A stretch of DNA of 64,000 nt, taken from Kiritimatiellaceae bacterium (GTDB lineage: Bacteria > Verrucomicrobiota > Kiritimatiellia > Kiritimatiellales > Tichowtungiaceae). The stretch's first letter is position 1. Every line of letters starts with the position of its first letter. The translations under genes were made by a program, and so were the position numbers. The notes under the pieces were generated by a model. That model made no database searches. It was not told the origin of the DNA and saw nothing but the letters and a program-made list of their open reading frames with translations. Shown here piece by piece: positions 8,663 to 18,188 of the stretch. The DNA is taken from NCBI GenBank assembly GCA_013141415.1, contig JABFQY010000005.1:248001-312000 (forward strand), written 5' to 3'.

Positions 8663-10522
8663 ATGAAAACAAAAACAGCCGTGATCATTGCGGTGTTGAT
8701 GCTGACCGGTGTGATTTTGGCGCAGAACACGGCCCAGATATTCAGCGAACTGAAGGCCAAAGAAGTTGCAGCTCCGACTGTGTCCCCGGAAGCCGCGCCT
8801 CAAGAAGCTCCTGCGCCGGTCAGCCGTGAGCCTGTCGAACCGGCTCCTGTTGTCGCGGAGACAGCTCCTGCGATAGTAGTTCCCGCCGCCGTGGAAGTCG
8901 TTCCTGCAGTCGTAGTTCCCGCCGCACCTGTAGAGTCAGTCGAAACGATTGCCGCCGTAGCCGAACCGTCGATTGGCGGAACCATTAAGGGCGGACTGAT
9001 CTCGGTCAGCCTCAAGGATGTCGAACTCAGCAGCGTCATCCGGATTTTCGCAACGCTTTCCGACGCGAACATCATTGTTCCCACCTTTGAAGGTACCGTC
9101 GGAACAGTCAAGGTGGATGTTAATCTTAAGGATGTGGAGTGGAAACCCGCCCTGCAGGCCATTCTGGAGACGCAGGGTCTGGAGCTCTACGAGAAGACTC
9201 CCGGCTCTTCAGTTTACAGCGTCCGGAAAAAACCGACTGATGCACCCGTGCTGATGAATGTCCGGACGTTTAAGCTGGACTATGCATCTGTGTCCAACGT
9301 TAACGATATGATCAGGAACATGGTGCCGAAAGAAGGGAAGATATCCATTTTCCCCAGCCGCAATACGATTGTGGTGCAGAGCACCCCTGAAAATCTGCTG
9401 GAGATTCAATCTATGATTGCCGCAGTGGATCTGCCGCGCCAGCAGGTGTTTATTGAAGCCAAATTTCTGGAACTCACCGACGGTGCATCCAAGCAGCTGG
9501 GAATTGACTGGGCGATGCTGGGCGGCGAAAACGGAGGGTACGGAATATCGGGAAGCGGAATCGGCGGAGATTACAGCAGAAATAACACGTTGACCGATAG
9601 TCGCTACACGGATATTGCCGGCAGACCGTATGAAAATGTGCCGACAACAGTCTCAGATCTTCCGGCCCGTCCGGGCAGTTTTGGCGCGGATGAGACACGT
9701 GTATTCGGTATCACACCGACAACTCTCGGCATCGACTCGACCACAAAGGCTTTGGGGGCGACTCTAAAGGCGGACGACTTCAAGCTGGTGCTGGCGGCAC
9801 TGAAAGAAATTAACGGGATCAAGGTTGTATCCAATCCGAAAATTATCGTGGCGAATGAGGAAACCGCCCAGATATACATCGGTCAGAAAGAGCCGAACAT
9901 CAAGCAGGCAACCACTCAGGCGCAACAGGCGGACGCCGTCACAACCTATAATCTGGATCCGGAAAGACCGTTCTTTGAATACGGCATCAAGCTGGATGTG
10001 ACGCCATTGGTTAATACCGCCAGCAATATCACGGTGGCCATTAAACCTTCGCTGTCGCGCTTTGTGCGCAACAAAACCGTTGGAAACGGCGGCACCATCA
10101 ACAGTTTTCCTGTTACCGATGAAAAAACCATTAAAACGATTTTCTCATTGGAAAGCGGACAAACCGCCGCCATCGGCGGACTGACGGAGCTGACATCAAA
10201 TGATGTGGAGCGGAAAATTCCTCTACTGGGAAGTCTCCCGCTGATCGGACGGCTTTTCGACTACAGCAACAAAAAGAACGAGCAAAAAGAAACGGTTATT
10301 TTTGTGACTGTCGGGCTGGCTAATCCGGCCAACATTAACATGGAAACCGGGTTGCCGCAGGACTCTACGCTGGCAATGCGCTATGACGCCACTTCACGCG
10401 CGGATCGTCAGATCAAGGCGGAAGGGCAGAAGCTACTCCAGACTCAGGAAGCGGAACGGGCGAAAGAGTCGATTCAGAAGATGCAGAACACAGAACAGAA
10501 ACGGCTTCAGAAACAGAAATAA
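8663..10522 (+). CDS. Secretin of the GspD/PilQ family
   Basis: The 619-residue protein forms the outer-membrane channel of the machine. A signal peptide spans about 1-20. A Pro/Ala/Val-rich linker covers about 35-98. An N0/STN-like domain follows at about 108-190 (GGLISVSLKDVELSSVIRI), then an N1/KH-like domain at 198-258. The secretin core runs from about 262 to 556, with FIEAKFLELTDGASKQLGIDW-type entry, VVSNPKIIVANEETAQI, and ERKIPLLGSLPLIGRLF near the end. A Gln/Glu/Lys-rich helical tail follows (570-619). The single N1-like domain and linker resemble PilQ more than classical GspD with N1-N3. No AMIN domain is evident. GGAG at 8651-8654 precedes the ATG. Confidence 0.9.
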   Translation: MKTKTAVIIAVLMLTGVILAQNTAQIFSELKAKEVAAPTVSPEAAPQEAPAPVSREPVEPAPVVAETAPAIVVPAAVEVVPAVVVPAAPVESVETIAAVAEPSIGGTIKGGLISVSLKDVELSSVIRIFATLSDANIIVPTFEGTVGTVKVDVNLKDVEWKPALQAILETQGLELYEKTPGSSVYSVRKKPTDAPVLMNVRTFKLDYASVSNVNDMIRNMVPKEGKISIFPSRNTIVVQSTPENLLEIQSMIAAVDLPRQQVFIEAKFLELTDGASKQLGIDWAMLGGENGGYGISGSGIGGDYSRNNTLTDSRYTDIAGRPYENVPTTVSDLPARPGSFGADETRVFGITPTTLGIDSTTKALGATLKADDFKLVLAALKEINGIKVVSNPKIIVANEETAQIYIGQKEPNIKQATTQAQQADAVTTYNLDPERPFFEYGIKLDVTPLVNTASNITVAIKPSLSRFVRNKTVGNGGTINSFPVTDEKTIKTIFSLESGQTAAIGGLTELTSNDVERKIPLLGSLPLIGRLFDYSNKKNEQKETVIFVTVGLANPANINMETGLPQDSTLAMRYDATSRADRQIKAEGQKLLQTQEAERAKESIQKMQNTEQKRLQKQK

Positions 10523-10597
10523 GGTGCATTGAGCGGGAAGTTGTCGGGCCGGTTACGGCAGACACGAGGACATCCCGAAAAAATAGGCGGATGAATT

Positions 10598-13500
10598 ATG
10601 AAAAAGACGCTGTTATTGACCCTTATTACCGGATTCCTTTTGGTAGCCGGACTTTCCGGTTATCTGGTTTCGCACCGCACAGGCTCTACCAACGCCGAAA
10701 AGCCGGAAGCGGCTACCGTTTTAAATTCCAGCGCACCGGCGACTTCAAATTCTTTGGAACAGGTACCCGTCGCGCCGGTACGCGAAATCACTGCAGCAGA
10801 TCTCAGTCAGCCGGAAGCCGTTGTGCAGGTGGTTTCCGCGTCGGGCGATCGTTTCCAGCCGATCCATGAGACGCAGATTCTCGACCGGCGAATTACGACC
10901 ATTTCCAAAGACCGGAAAAAACGCGAATTGCTGGTTAAGGCGGACGGGAAATATCCCTTCCATCGAGTTGAAGAAATTCTGGTGAAGAACGAGAATGCAG
11001 ATACCTACACTGTTTTTTCCCGCACGGAAATGGTGGCGAATCATGTTCTGGTAAAGTTGCAGGATGGTAAAAATGCAGACGATTTGCGGGCCATGCTGAA
11101 GGGGTACGGGGTTTCTATTCTTCGCGAGCTGTCGCTTCCCGGCCACTATATCGTCAGTCTGAAAGCGCCGACGCTGGATGCGGTTCCGGAAGCTCTTTCT
11201 GTTTTTTCCAGAGAAACCGGCGTGCTGGTCTATGTCGAGCCGGATTATATTTCGCGAATCTCCGCTGTGCCCAATGATTCGCGCTGGGGCGATCTGTGGG
11301 GCATGGTCAAAATCAATGCCACCGGCGCGTGGGATACCGCCACCGGCAGTACCAATGTAGTTGTAGCCGTGATTGATACCGGTATTGATCTGACTCATCC
11401 CGATCTGGTTGCCAACCTTTGGAGAAACATGTCCGAAGTAAATGGAATAACCGGTTTGGACGACGACGGGAACGGAAGGGTTGACGATATTTACGGCTGG
11501 GATTTTGCGAACGACGACAATACTCCTGCCGACGACAACAGTCATGGAACCCATTGCGCCGGTACGGTGGGCGCTGTCGGGAACAACAGTTTGGGCGTGG
11601 TGGGGGTTTGCTGGAAAGTTCGCCTGATGGCTTTGAAGGCCGGGAGTGCGGCTGGTGTGCTGATGGATTCAGATATTGCGGAAGCTATCCGTTATGCCTC
11701 GGATAAGAAAGTAAACGTTATTTCCGCATCGTTCGGCGGCGGCGGCGCGAGCGATACAATGCGTGACGCGATCACTTATGCCAACGGCAAAGGCGTCCTG
11801 TTTGTGGCGGCGGCAGGAAATTCCGGTTCAGATAACGACTCCACGCCCGTTTATCCAGCCAGTTACGACATTCCCAATATAGTGGCAGTGGGTGCTACCG
11901 ATCAGAACGATGTGCTGGCGTCTTTCTCCTGCTACGGAAAAACCTCGGTGGACTTAGTGGCTCCAGGTGTGAATATTTACAGCACCGTCCCCAATGGAAA
12001 TTTTGGTTCGGATCAGGGAACTTCCATGGCGACACCTCATGTGGCGGGTGCGGCGGCGCTGCTGCTGAGTTCAAAACCATCACTCACGCCTTTACAGCTT
12101 AAAGCCGCGCTGTTGAACACCGTTGACAGCCTTCCGGCGCTGGCGGCCAAAACGGTTTCCGGCGGGCGGTTGAATGTCAAAAAACTGATCGCGCTTCAGG
12201 ATTCGGACGGCGACGGAATGCCGGATGAATGGGAAATTGCGAACGGGTTGAATCAAAACGACCCGTCGGACGCCATACTTGATCCGGACAACGACCATCT
12301 GAACAACCGGGCGGAATACGAAAACCGCTGTACTCCGCATAATGCCGACACAGACGGTGACAGCCTCTTCGATGGCTGGGAAGTTACCTACGGGTTCAGC
12401 CCGAATTCGCCGACGGGAAGTTTAGCCGTAGCGTCCACGGTGGGTGGTTTCAATACAGCAGGCGATGCCAAAAATATCGCAGTAGATGGAAGCTATGCCT
12501 ATGTGGCCGATGGGGCCAATGGACTGGTTATTCTGAATATCGCCGACCCGAAAAATCCGGTGCAGGTTGGTTGGTATGATCATTCAGGAGTAGGAACCGC
12601 AAATGATGTTGCTGTAAGTAACGGATACGCTTACGTGGCTGACGGAGCCAACGGACTGGTGATCGTCAATGTGTCCACACCGTCTGCGCCCGCTCTGGCG
12701 GGATGGACCAATACAGTTGGCACTGCTGAAGGGGTAGCCGTTCAAGGCAATTACGTCTATCTTGCGGATGGCATCAACGAACTGGTTGTGTTTGACGTTT
12801 CAAATCCAGCTTCGATCCAGCAAAAGGGAAAAAGCTACACGATCCGAAATATGCATGATGTTTATGCCCGTGGAAGCCACGCTTATATCGCGATGTTTGA
12901 AGACGTGAAGCGATATGTTGTGAGTCCTCCCGTTTCTTTGAACATACTTTCCGATAAGGCGGCTTACCCTAACGGATTCACGGGATGGACTCTGACCGGT
13001 GTTCACGGAAGCGGGTCAATTATTGCTGCCGTAGCGGGTGTCAACGGCGTGAAAATCATGAACACCAATCTGGTTGTTCTTGGAAGTTATGACACCGAAG
13101 GATCCGCCGCAGGCGTTTTTGTTAGTGGTAATTCTGTTTATGTCGCTGACGGAACCAACGGACTGGTTGTGCTGAATATTTACAATTCAACAAATCTGGT
13201 GCTCGCGGCCCATGTCTCGACGGCGGGGTCTGCTTCCGGAGTTTTTGTGAGCGGCGGATACACCTATGTCACCGAAGGAACCACAGGTGTTGAAATATTT
13301 TCCATTCTGCCCGATTCAGACGGAGACGGTCTGCTGGACAGCTGGGAAATTTCCTATTTTGAAAATCTCGGCCAGAGTGCAACCAATGATTATGACGGTG
13401 ACGGTATAACGGAGCGGGGCGAATATCTTGCCGGACTCAATCCGAAAAATGCCGATCAGGATGCCGACGGCCTTACTGATGGAACGCAGGAAGTCCGCCT

Positions 13501-16500
13501 TTATAACACCGATCCCCGCAAGGTTGATACGGACGGCGACGGCCTTGTAGACGGTAATGACGGCTTTGTTCCTGTGACGACGTATCCTGCCGGAGTGGAT
13601 GCAAACACAAACCTTTTTGTGGATGGCGAGCTTGATTTTGGAACTGATCCGCTTGATTCCGACACCGATCACGACGGCATGAATGACGGCTGGGAAGTCC
13701 GTTACCACTTGAATCCTCGCGTTCCCGGCGGAGCTGGCGATACAGATTCCGACGGTTTGACTGACGTTCAGGAATCGCAAAACAACACCGACCCCGGCAA
13801 TCGTGACACGGACGGTGACGGAATGTGGGACGGCTGGGAAGTATTGCACGGCTTGAACCCGAACGATCCATCAGATGCGGCTTTGGATCCGGACAGCGAC
13901 GGGCTGACCAATTTGCAGGAATATAATCTCGGCACCGATCCGAGAAACAATGACACCGACGGGGATGGAATGCCGGACGGCTGGGAATACACCTATCGTC
14001 CGACGCTGAACCCGACCAACAGTCTGGATGTCTCCTTGGATCCGGATGGCGACGGGCTGGTTAACCGAGATGAGTACAGCAACAATTGTAATCCGACCAA
14101 TCGAAACACGGACGTTGACGGAATGCCGGACGGCTGGGAAGTGAATAACGGTCTGCTGGCGTCGTCGGCCACCGGCGCAAACGGCGCTTCCGGGGATCCG
14201 GACAGTGACGGGCTTTTGAATCTTCAGGAATACAGCCTTTGCTCCAACAGTCTCTGGTCGGTTGTCTATACCAGCGTTACCGGCGCGCCTTCTTCGTTTT
14301 CCTTCACTAACACGACGCCCAGCGGAATGCCCGGTTCGACCCATCCGAACAAGCGTGACAGCGACGGAGACGGTTTAGATGATTACTGGGAAGTCACCAC
14401 GAATGCCGCCATCAACAACCTCTACATCACCAATCCGAATAATCCGGATACGGATGGCGACGGTTTTTCGGATGGATGGGAAGTCGGTCACGGATTTAAA
14501 CCTTTGGAAATCGAAAATCCGGTGGAGACAGACCGTGACGGCGACGGACTGACAGACAAGCAGGAAATTGATCTGGGAACCCAGCCGTACAATTCCCGCG
14601 ATCCTGTTTTTGTGGATGATAATGCGGAGAACGATCCGGCAGAAATGGATCCTCAGACAAGCGACCCTCTTGAAAACGGAACATGGGGCACCAATTCGGT
14701 AACACGTCATCCGTTTGACTCCATTCAGAAAGCGATTAATACCAATGTGACCGTGGATGGTATGACCATTCTGATTGCCGACGGCACCTATTGGGGCGAG
14801 GGGAATTATAATATTGATACACACGGCAAGGCCATCACCATCAAGTCGTGGAGCAATAATCCCTCTACAGTCATTATCAACAGTGCTGGAGCCGGGCCGG
14901 TGTTTACCATGAACAGCGGAGAGACGACGAATACGGTGATAAAGGGTCTTGGCATCACCGTTACTATAAACCCCTGTTCAGATGACTGTGACGCCGAATC
15001 CGGGATTATTTTAAGCAATGCCAGTCCACGGATCGAAAACTGTACTATCTATGGTTGTGCGCTGGACGGGATTCGTGGTGAAAGAAATTCCAGCCCGGTC
15101 ATTCAGAACTGCACGATTTCTAATGTCTTGAACGGTGTCTGGTGTACAGGCGGTTCATCTCCGCGCATCGAAAACTGCACCATCACAGATATTGGACATG
15201 GAACGGGCGGCGATTTCGGAATCGGCATTTATGTAGATGGAAGCAGTGGCGTCTATATTGGCGGAACCAACACTACCACCGTCAGTGACTGCAACGGGCG
15301 GGGCATTTCTCTTAAAGACAGTGCAAATGCCACAATTTTCAGAACGACGGTGACTAACAACAGTGGCGGGATAACCTGTGACAACAGCAGTCCGCGTATC
15401 GAGCGGTGCATGATCATGAACAATGAAGCACCCAACTATTATATCGCTTCCAATAAGACTTCGGTTGTGGCCAGACAGCTTTTCCCAAGCGATCTGGAGA
15501 GAGCCAATGACAAGACCGATGAAGACGAAAACGGCGGCGGCATTCTCCTGATGCGCGACAGTTCACCGTTCATGGTGAACTGTCTGGTGGTTGGTAATAG
15601 GACGTGGGCAGAAGACTCTGACTATTCGAAGTTGAAGTTGCGCCCGGATTTCGGTTTGGGCGGAGGATTCTATATTGGCGACGGATGTTCGCCGACCGGC
15701 GTAAACTGCACAGTTGCCGACAACCATGCCAACACGCTGGGCGGCGGGCTGACTTCGCTCGATAGACCTTTTTTCCGGAATATGATTTTCTGGGGGAATA
15801 CGTTTTCGGACGCAATGATAGTTGGCAATACACGGGTCGCATCGACAAACATATACATGTTCAATCTGCATTGCCGTTCCGGAAGCATCAATATCTGGTA
15901 CAGCGATATCGAAGGCCCTTGGTGGCCTAACGGTTATCCCTCGGCGGTGCTTTCAACCAATGGCAATCCGCTATTTGTCGGCGGCGGGAATTACAACTTA
16001 ACGGATGGCTCGCCTTGCACTAACAAAGGAACGTTCTATCTGGCTCCGTCGCGTGACTTAGACGGGAAACAAAGATCGACGACTAATCTGTCGAATCGCA
16101 TTGATATGGGTTGTTATGAATTCAACCCGGAACCGCCTTCATCGCCACTGGAAGCGGCAGAGTCTATTGCCGGCATAGCGGCTTTCGGTGGAGCAGCTCC
16201 CGATCCACTGGCAGACGATGACGGCGATGGAGTTTCGAATGGCGATGAAAAGATCGCCGGCACCGCTTACGAGGATGCTAATAGTTATTTCCGCGTCTAT
16301 CATCAGCAGAGTCTGGTGGATGGATCGGTGCTGATTACATGGCAGTCTGTTTCCGACAATCTGTACACGGTTCAGTCAACCGATAATCTGATCAGTGGAT
16401 CCTGGAGTAATGAGGCCGGATATACTGATAAAGTGGGAACAGGCGGCATAATGACATTCTCTGCGGTGCGGGAAGGCTCTGTCCGCTACTATCGCGTGCT

Positions 16501-16543
16501 GGTTTCCCAGCCGCAGTCGTTTACCATTTCCGGGAAGAACTGA
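10598..16543 (+). CDS. Giant exported subtilisin-like protease with TSP3, LVIVD and beta-helix regions
   Basis: The 1981-residue protein starts with a signal peptide (KKTLLLTLITGFLLVAGLSG). Residues about 130-230 look like an I9-type propeptide. The S8 domain (about 250-530) has the complete triad: Asp260 (VIDTGIDLTHPDL), His316 (SHGTHCAGT) and Ser476 (GTSMATPHVAG). After it come calcium-binding thrombospondin type 3 motifs (DSDGDGMPDEWEI, 534-600), LVIVD-type beta-propeller repeats (about 608-904, AYVADGANGLVILNI), a long second TSP3 array (904-1350, many DTDGDGMPDGWE units), and a right-handed beta-helix of about 470 residues (1367-1844). A final DDDGDGVSNGDE motif leads into a beta domain ending RYYRVLV. 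It follows the secretin by 75 bases, so it is plausibly co-expressed and secreted by this machine (inference). Confidence 0.9.
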   Translation: MKKTLLLTLITGFLLVAGLSGYLVSHRTGSTNAEKPEAATVLNSSAPATSNSLEQVPVAPVREITAADLSQPEAVVQVVSASGDRFQPIHETQILDRRITTISKDRKKRELLVKADGKYPFHRVEEILVKNENADTYTVFSRTEMVANHVLVKLQDGKNADDLRAMLKGYGVSILRELSLPGHYIVSLKAPTLDAVPEALSVFSRETGVLVYVEPDYISRISAVPNDSRWGDLWGMVKINATGAWDTATGSTNVVVAVIDTGIDLTHPDLVANLWRNMSEVNGITGLDDDGNGRVDDIYGWDFANDDNTPADDNSHGTHCAGTVGAVGNNSLGVVGVCWKVRLMALKAGSAAGVLMDSDIAEAIRYASDKKVNVISASFGGGGASDTMRDAITYANGKGVLFVAAAGNSGSDNDSTPVYPASYDIPNIVAVGATDQNDVLASFSCYGKTSVDLVAPGVNIYSTVPNGNFGSDQGTSMATPHVAGAAALLLSSKPSLTPLQLKAALLNTVDSLPALAAKTVSGGRLNVKKLIALQDSDGDGMPDEWEIANGLNQNDPSDAILDPDNDHLNNRAEYENRCTPHNADTDGDSLFDGWEVTYGFSPNSPTGSLAVASTVGGFNTAGDAKNIAVDGSYAYVADGANGLVILNIADPKNPVQVGWYDHSGVGTANDVAVSNGYAYVADGANGLVIVNVSTPSAPALAGWTNTVGTAEGVAVQGNYVYLADGINELVVFDVSNPASIQQKGKSYTIRNMHDVYARGSHAYIAMFEDVKRYVVSPPVSLNILSDKAAYPNGFTGWTLTGVHGSGSIIAAVAGVNGVKIMNTNLVVLGSYDTEGSAAGVFVSGNSVYVADGTNGLVVLNIYNSTNLVLAAHVSTAGSASGVFVSGGYTYVTEGTTGVEIFSILPDSDGDGLLDSWEISYFENLGQSATNDYDGDGITERGEYLAGLNPKNADQDADGLTDGTQEVRLYNTDPRKVDTDGDGLVDGNDGFVPVTTYPAGVDANTNLFVDGELDFGTDPLDSDTDHDGMNDGWEVRYHLNPRVPGGAGDTDSDGLTDVQESQNNTDPGNRDTDGDGMWDGWEVLHGLNPNDPSDAALDPDSDGLTNLQEYNLGTDPRNNDTDGDGMPDGWEYTYRPTLNPTNSLDVSLDPDGDGLVNRDEYSNNCNPTNRNTDVDGMPDGWEVNNGLLASSATGANGASGDPDSDGLLNLQEYSLCSNSLWSVVYTSVTGAPSSFSFTNTTPSGMPGSTHPNKRDSDGDGLDDYWEVTTNAAINNLYITNPNNPDTDGDGFSDGWEVGHGFKPLEIENPVETDRDGDGLTDKQEIDLGTQPYNSRDPVFVDDNAENDPAEMDPQTSDPLENGTWGTNSVTRHPFDSIQKAINTNVTVDGMTILIADGTYWGEGNYNIDTHGKAITIKSWSNNPSTVIINSAGAGPVFTMNSGETTNTVIKGLGITVTINPCSDDCDAESGIILSNASPRIENCTIYGCALDGIRGERNSSPVIQNCTISNVLNGVWCTGGSSPRIENCTITDIGHGTGGDFGIGIYVDGSSGVYIGGTNTTTVSDCNGRGISLKDSANATIFRTTVTNNSGGITCDNSSPRIERCMIMNNEAPNYYIASNKTSVVARQLFPSDLERANDKTDEDENGGGILLMRDSSPFMVNCLVVGNRTWAEDSDYSKLKLRPDFGLGGGFYIGDGCSPTGVNCTVADNHANTLGGGLTSLDRPFFRNMIFWGNTFSDAMIVGNTRVASTNIYMFNLHCRSGSINIWYSDIEGPWWPNGYPSAVLSTNGNPLFVGGGNYNLTDGSPCTNKGTFYLAPSRDLDGKQRSTTNLSNRIDMGCYEFNPEPPSSPLEAAESIAGIAAFGGAAPDPLADDDGDGVSNGDEKIAGTAYEDANSYFRVYHQQSLVDGSVLITWQSVSDNLYTVQSTDNLISGSWSNEAGYTDKVGTGGIMTFSAVREGSVRYYRVLVSQPQSFTISGKN

Positions 16544-16544
16544 A

Positions 16545-17996
16545 TCAGGCGATCGCGCCCGGATGCGGACGAGATTTTTTATAACAGCTGAGTTGCTGGT
16601 CCAGTTCGTGCAGGCAGTCGGTATTGCATTCCTGTCTGGCGAGCTGGATGGCTTTTTTCGCCGTTTCCACTGCAGTTTTGAAATTGCCGCTTTCCGCCTG
16701 AGCGGCGGCCAGAACCATGAACGTTTCTGAGTTCTTGGCCCCCAGTTGAATGGCCCGTTCGATCAATTCAAGAGCTTTGCGTCCGTCTCGCGCTTGTGTG
16801 TTGCGATCGGTCGATAGTTTCCAAGCCCGCTGTTTGAGGCTGTCGGGAGAGTTTAAGTCGGCTTCAATCATATCCAGACCGTCAGCACCGACGACCGGGA
16901 TCTCAGTCAGCGTTTTATCCAGCCGAATGCCGCAACCGGCGAATTTTTGTTCGAGCGAAACTTTGTCGACGGCTTTCAAATAGGCTTCGCGCGGGGATAT
17001 GATGCCATCCTGAACCAGCTGAAAGAGGCTGTCTGTGAAGGAGCGCATGCCGACGCTGTAGCCGGTTTGAATGGCCGTTGGCAACTGATGGGTTTTCTGA
17101 TCGCGAATATTGGAACGCACGGCTGGCGTGGCCAGTAGAATTTCAGCGGCGGCAACCCGTCCGCCGTCTGTTCGTTTACAGAGAGTCTGGGCAATAACGC
17201 CGGTGAGGGTGTTGGCCAGCAAGGTGCGGATTTGGTTTTGCCGGTCGCCCGGGAACTTATCAATGATACGATCCACGGTGGATGTGGCGGTGTTTGTGTG
17301 CAAGGTGGCCAGAACCAGATGGCCGGTTTCGGCGGTTTCCAGCGCGATTTCGGTGGTTTCCAGATCGCGCATTTCGCCGAGCAGAATGATATCCGGGTCT
17401 TCGCGCAGAGCGGCGCGCAGGGCTCCCGCAAAACTGCGGGTGTGCCGGTGAACTTCGCGCTGATTGATCAGGCAGTTTTTGGACTGATGCACAAATTCAA
17501 TCGGGTCCTCGACGGTGATGATGTGTTCTTTGCGCGTCCGGTTGATTAGATCCACCATAGCGGCGAGAGTGGTCGATTTCCCGCTGCCGGTCGGGCCGGT
17601 GACGATGATGAGACCTTTCGTATGCATGCACAGTTCGCGCAAAACGCCGGAAAAGCCAAGGCCCAAGTCTTCGAGAGCCGGAACCAGTTCCGGAACGGAA
17701 CGGAATACGCCGCCGACTCCATAGATGTCACGAAACGCATTGATACGGAATCTTCCGAATCCGTCCAGAGTGTAGCCGAAGTCGGTATCCCAGTCTTTGT
17801 CCAGCTCCTGCCGACTTTTTTCCGGCATGATCGCCTTCAGCATGGCCTCGGTTTCAGGCGGGGTCAGAATGGGGAACTCGCTCAGAAACTGCATTTCGCC
17901 GTCGACGCGAATACAGGGGCAGTAGTTTGAAGAAAGGTGCAGATCGCTGGCACCGCGCTCTACGGTGAGTTTCAACAGTTCATCAAGTCGGTTCAC
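16545..17996 (-). CDS. pilT: PilT-type retraction ATPase with helical-repeat tail
   Basis: The start is a GTG at 17996, preceded by AGGAG with six bases between. The frame stays open upstream to 18764, but that extension is antisense to rpoD. The 483-residue protein opens NRLDELLKLTVERGASDLHL, as in PilT. Walker A is VTGPTGSGKST with Lys140, Walker B region IILLGEMRDLET, followed by the His box (GHLVLATLHTNTA). The PilT core ends near residue 350 (FAGCGI). About 130 extra residues include a TPR-like pair of helices (GRKALELIERAIQLGAKN, TFMVLAAAQAESGNFKTAVE as landmarks). PilT hexamers depolymerise pili. Its presence argues that the upstream locus makes a retractable pilus or a pseudopilus with a retraction motor. 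It is convergent with the protease gene. Confidence 0.85.
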   Translation of the reverse strand: MNRLDELLKLTVERGASDLHLSSNYCPCIRVDGEMQFLSEFPILTPPETEAMLKAIMPEKSRQELDKDWDTDFGYTLDGFGRFRINAFRDIYGVGGVFRSVPELVPALEDLGLGFSGVLRELCMHTKGLIIVTGPTGSGKSTTLAAMVDLINRTRKEHIITVEDPIEFVHQSKNCLINQREVHRHTRSFAGALRAALREDPDIILLGEMRDLETTEIALETAETGHLVLATLHTNTATSTVDRIIDKFPGDRQNQIRTLLANTLTGVIAQTLCKRTDGGRVAAAEILLATPAVRSNIRDQKTHQLPTAIQTGYSVGMRSFTDSLFQLVQDGIISPREAYLKAVDKVSLEQKFAGCGIRLDKTLTEIPVVGADGLDMIEADLNSPDSLKQRAWKLSTDRNTQARDGRKALELIERAIQLGAKNSETFMVLAAAQAESGNFKTAVETAKKAIQLARQECNTDCLHELDQQLSCYKKSRPHPGAIA

Positions 17997-18072
17997 ATTG
18001 CACTCCTGTGTTTGTGGGGCATTTCGTCGTAACGATCTGTAAAATAGCAGGATGCATTCCAAAACAGTATCA

Positions 18073-18087
18073 AAAACTGTCAGTTTT
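18073..18087. promoter_or_regulatory. Short inverted repeat and leader upstream of rpoD
   Basis: AAAACTG-T-CAGTTTT is a perfect 7-base inverted repeat between pilT and rpoD. It is followed by AAAGGAGG and, eight bases later, a TTG that opens a seven-codon frame ending at TGA (18103-18126). This could be an operator plus a leader peptide, or chance; nothing else supports either. Confidence 0.3.
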
Positions 18088-18145
18088 AAAGGAGGTAAAA
18101 CCTTGACGGAGAAGCCTCTTTGCTGATTAATGCATGCCTTTCGCG

Positions 18146-18151
18146 TATAAT
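18146..18151 (+). promoter_or_regulatory. Candidate -10 element for rpoD
   Basis: A perfect TATAAT lies 38 bases before the chosen rpoD start codon. The best -35 candidate, TTGCTG at 18120-18125, is 20 bases away, which is longer than ideal. The element supports the ATG at 18189 over in-frame starts further upstream. Confidence 0.45.
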
Positions 18152-18188
18152 GGAATTTTTGTGTCTTACCCAGAAATCGGAGTTTCAC

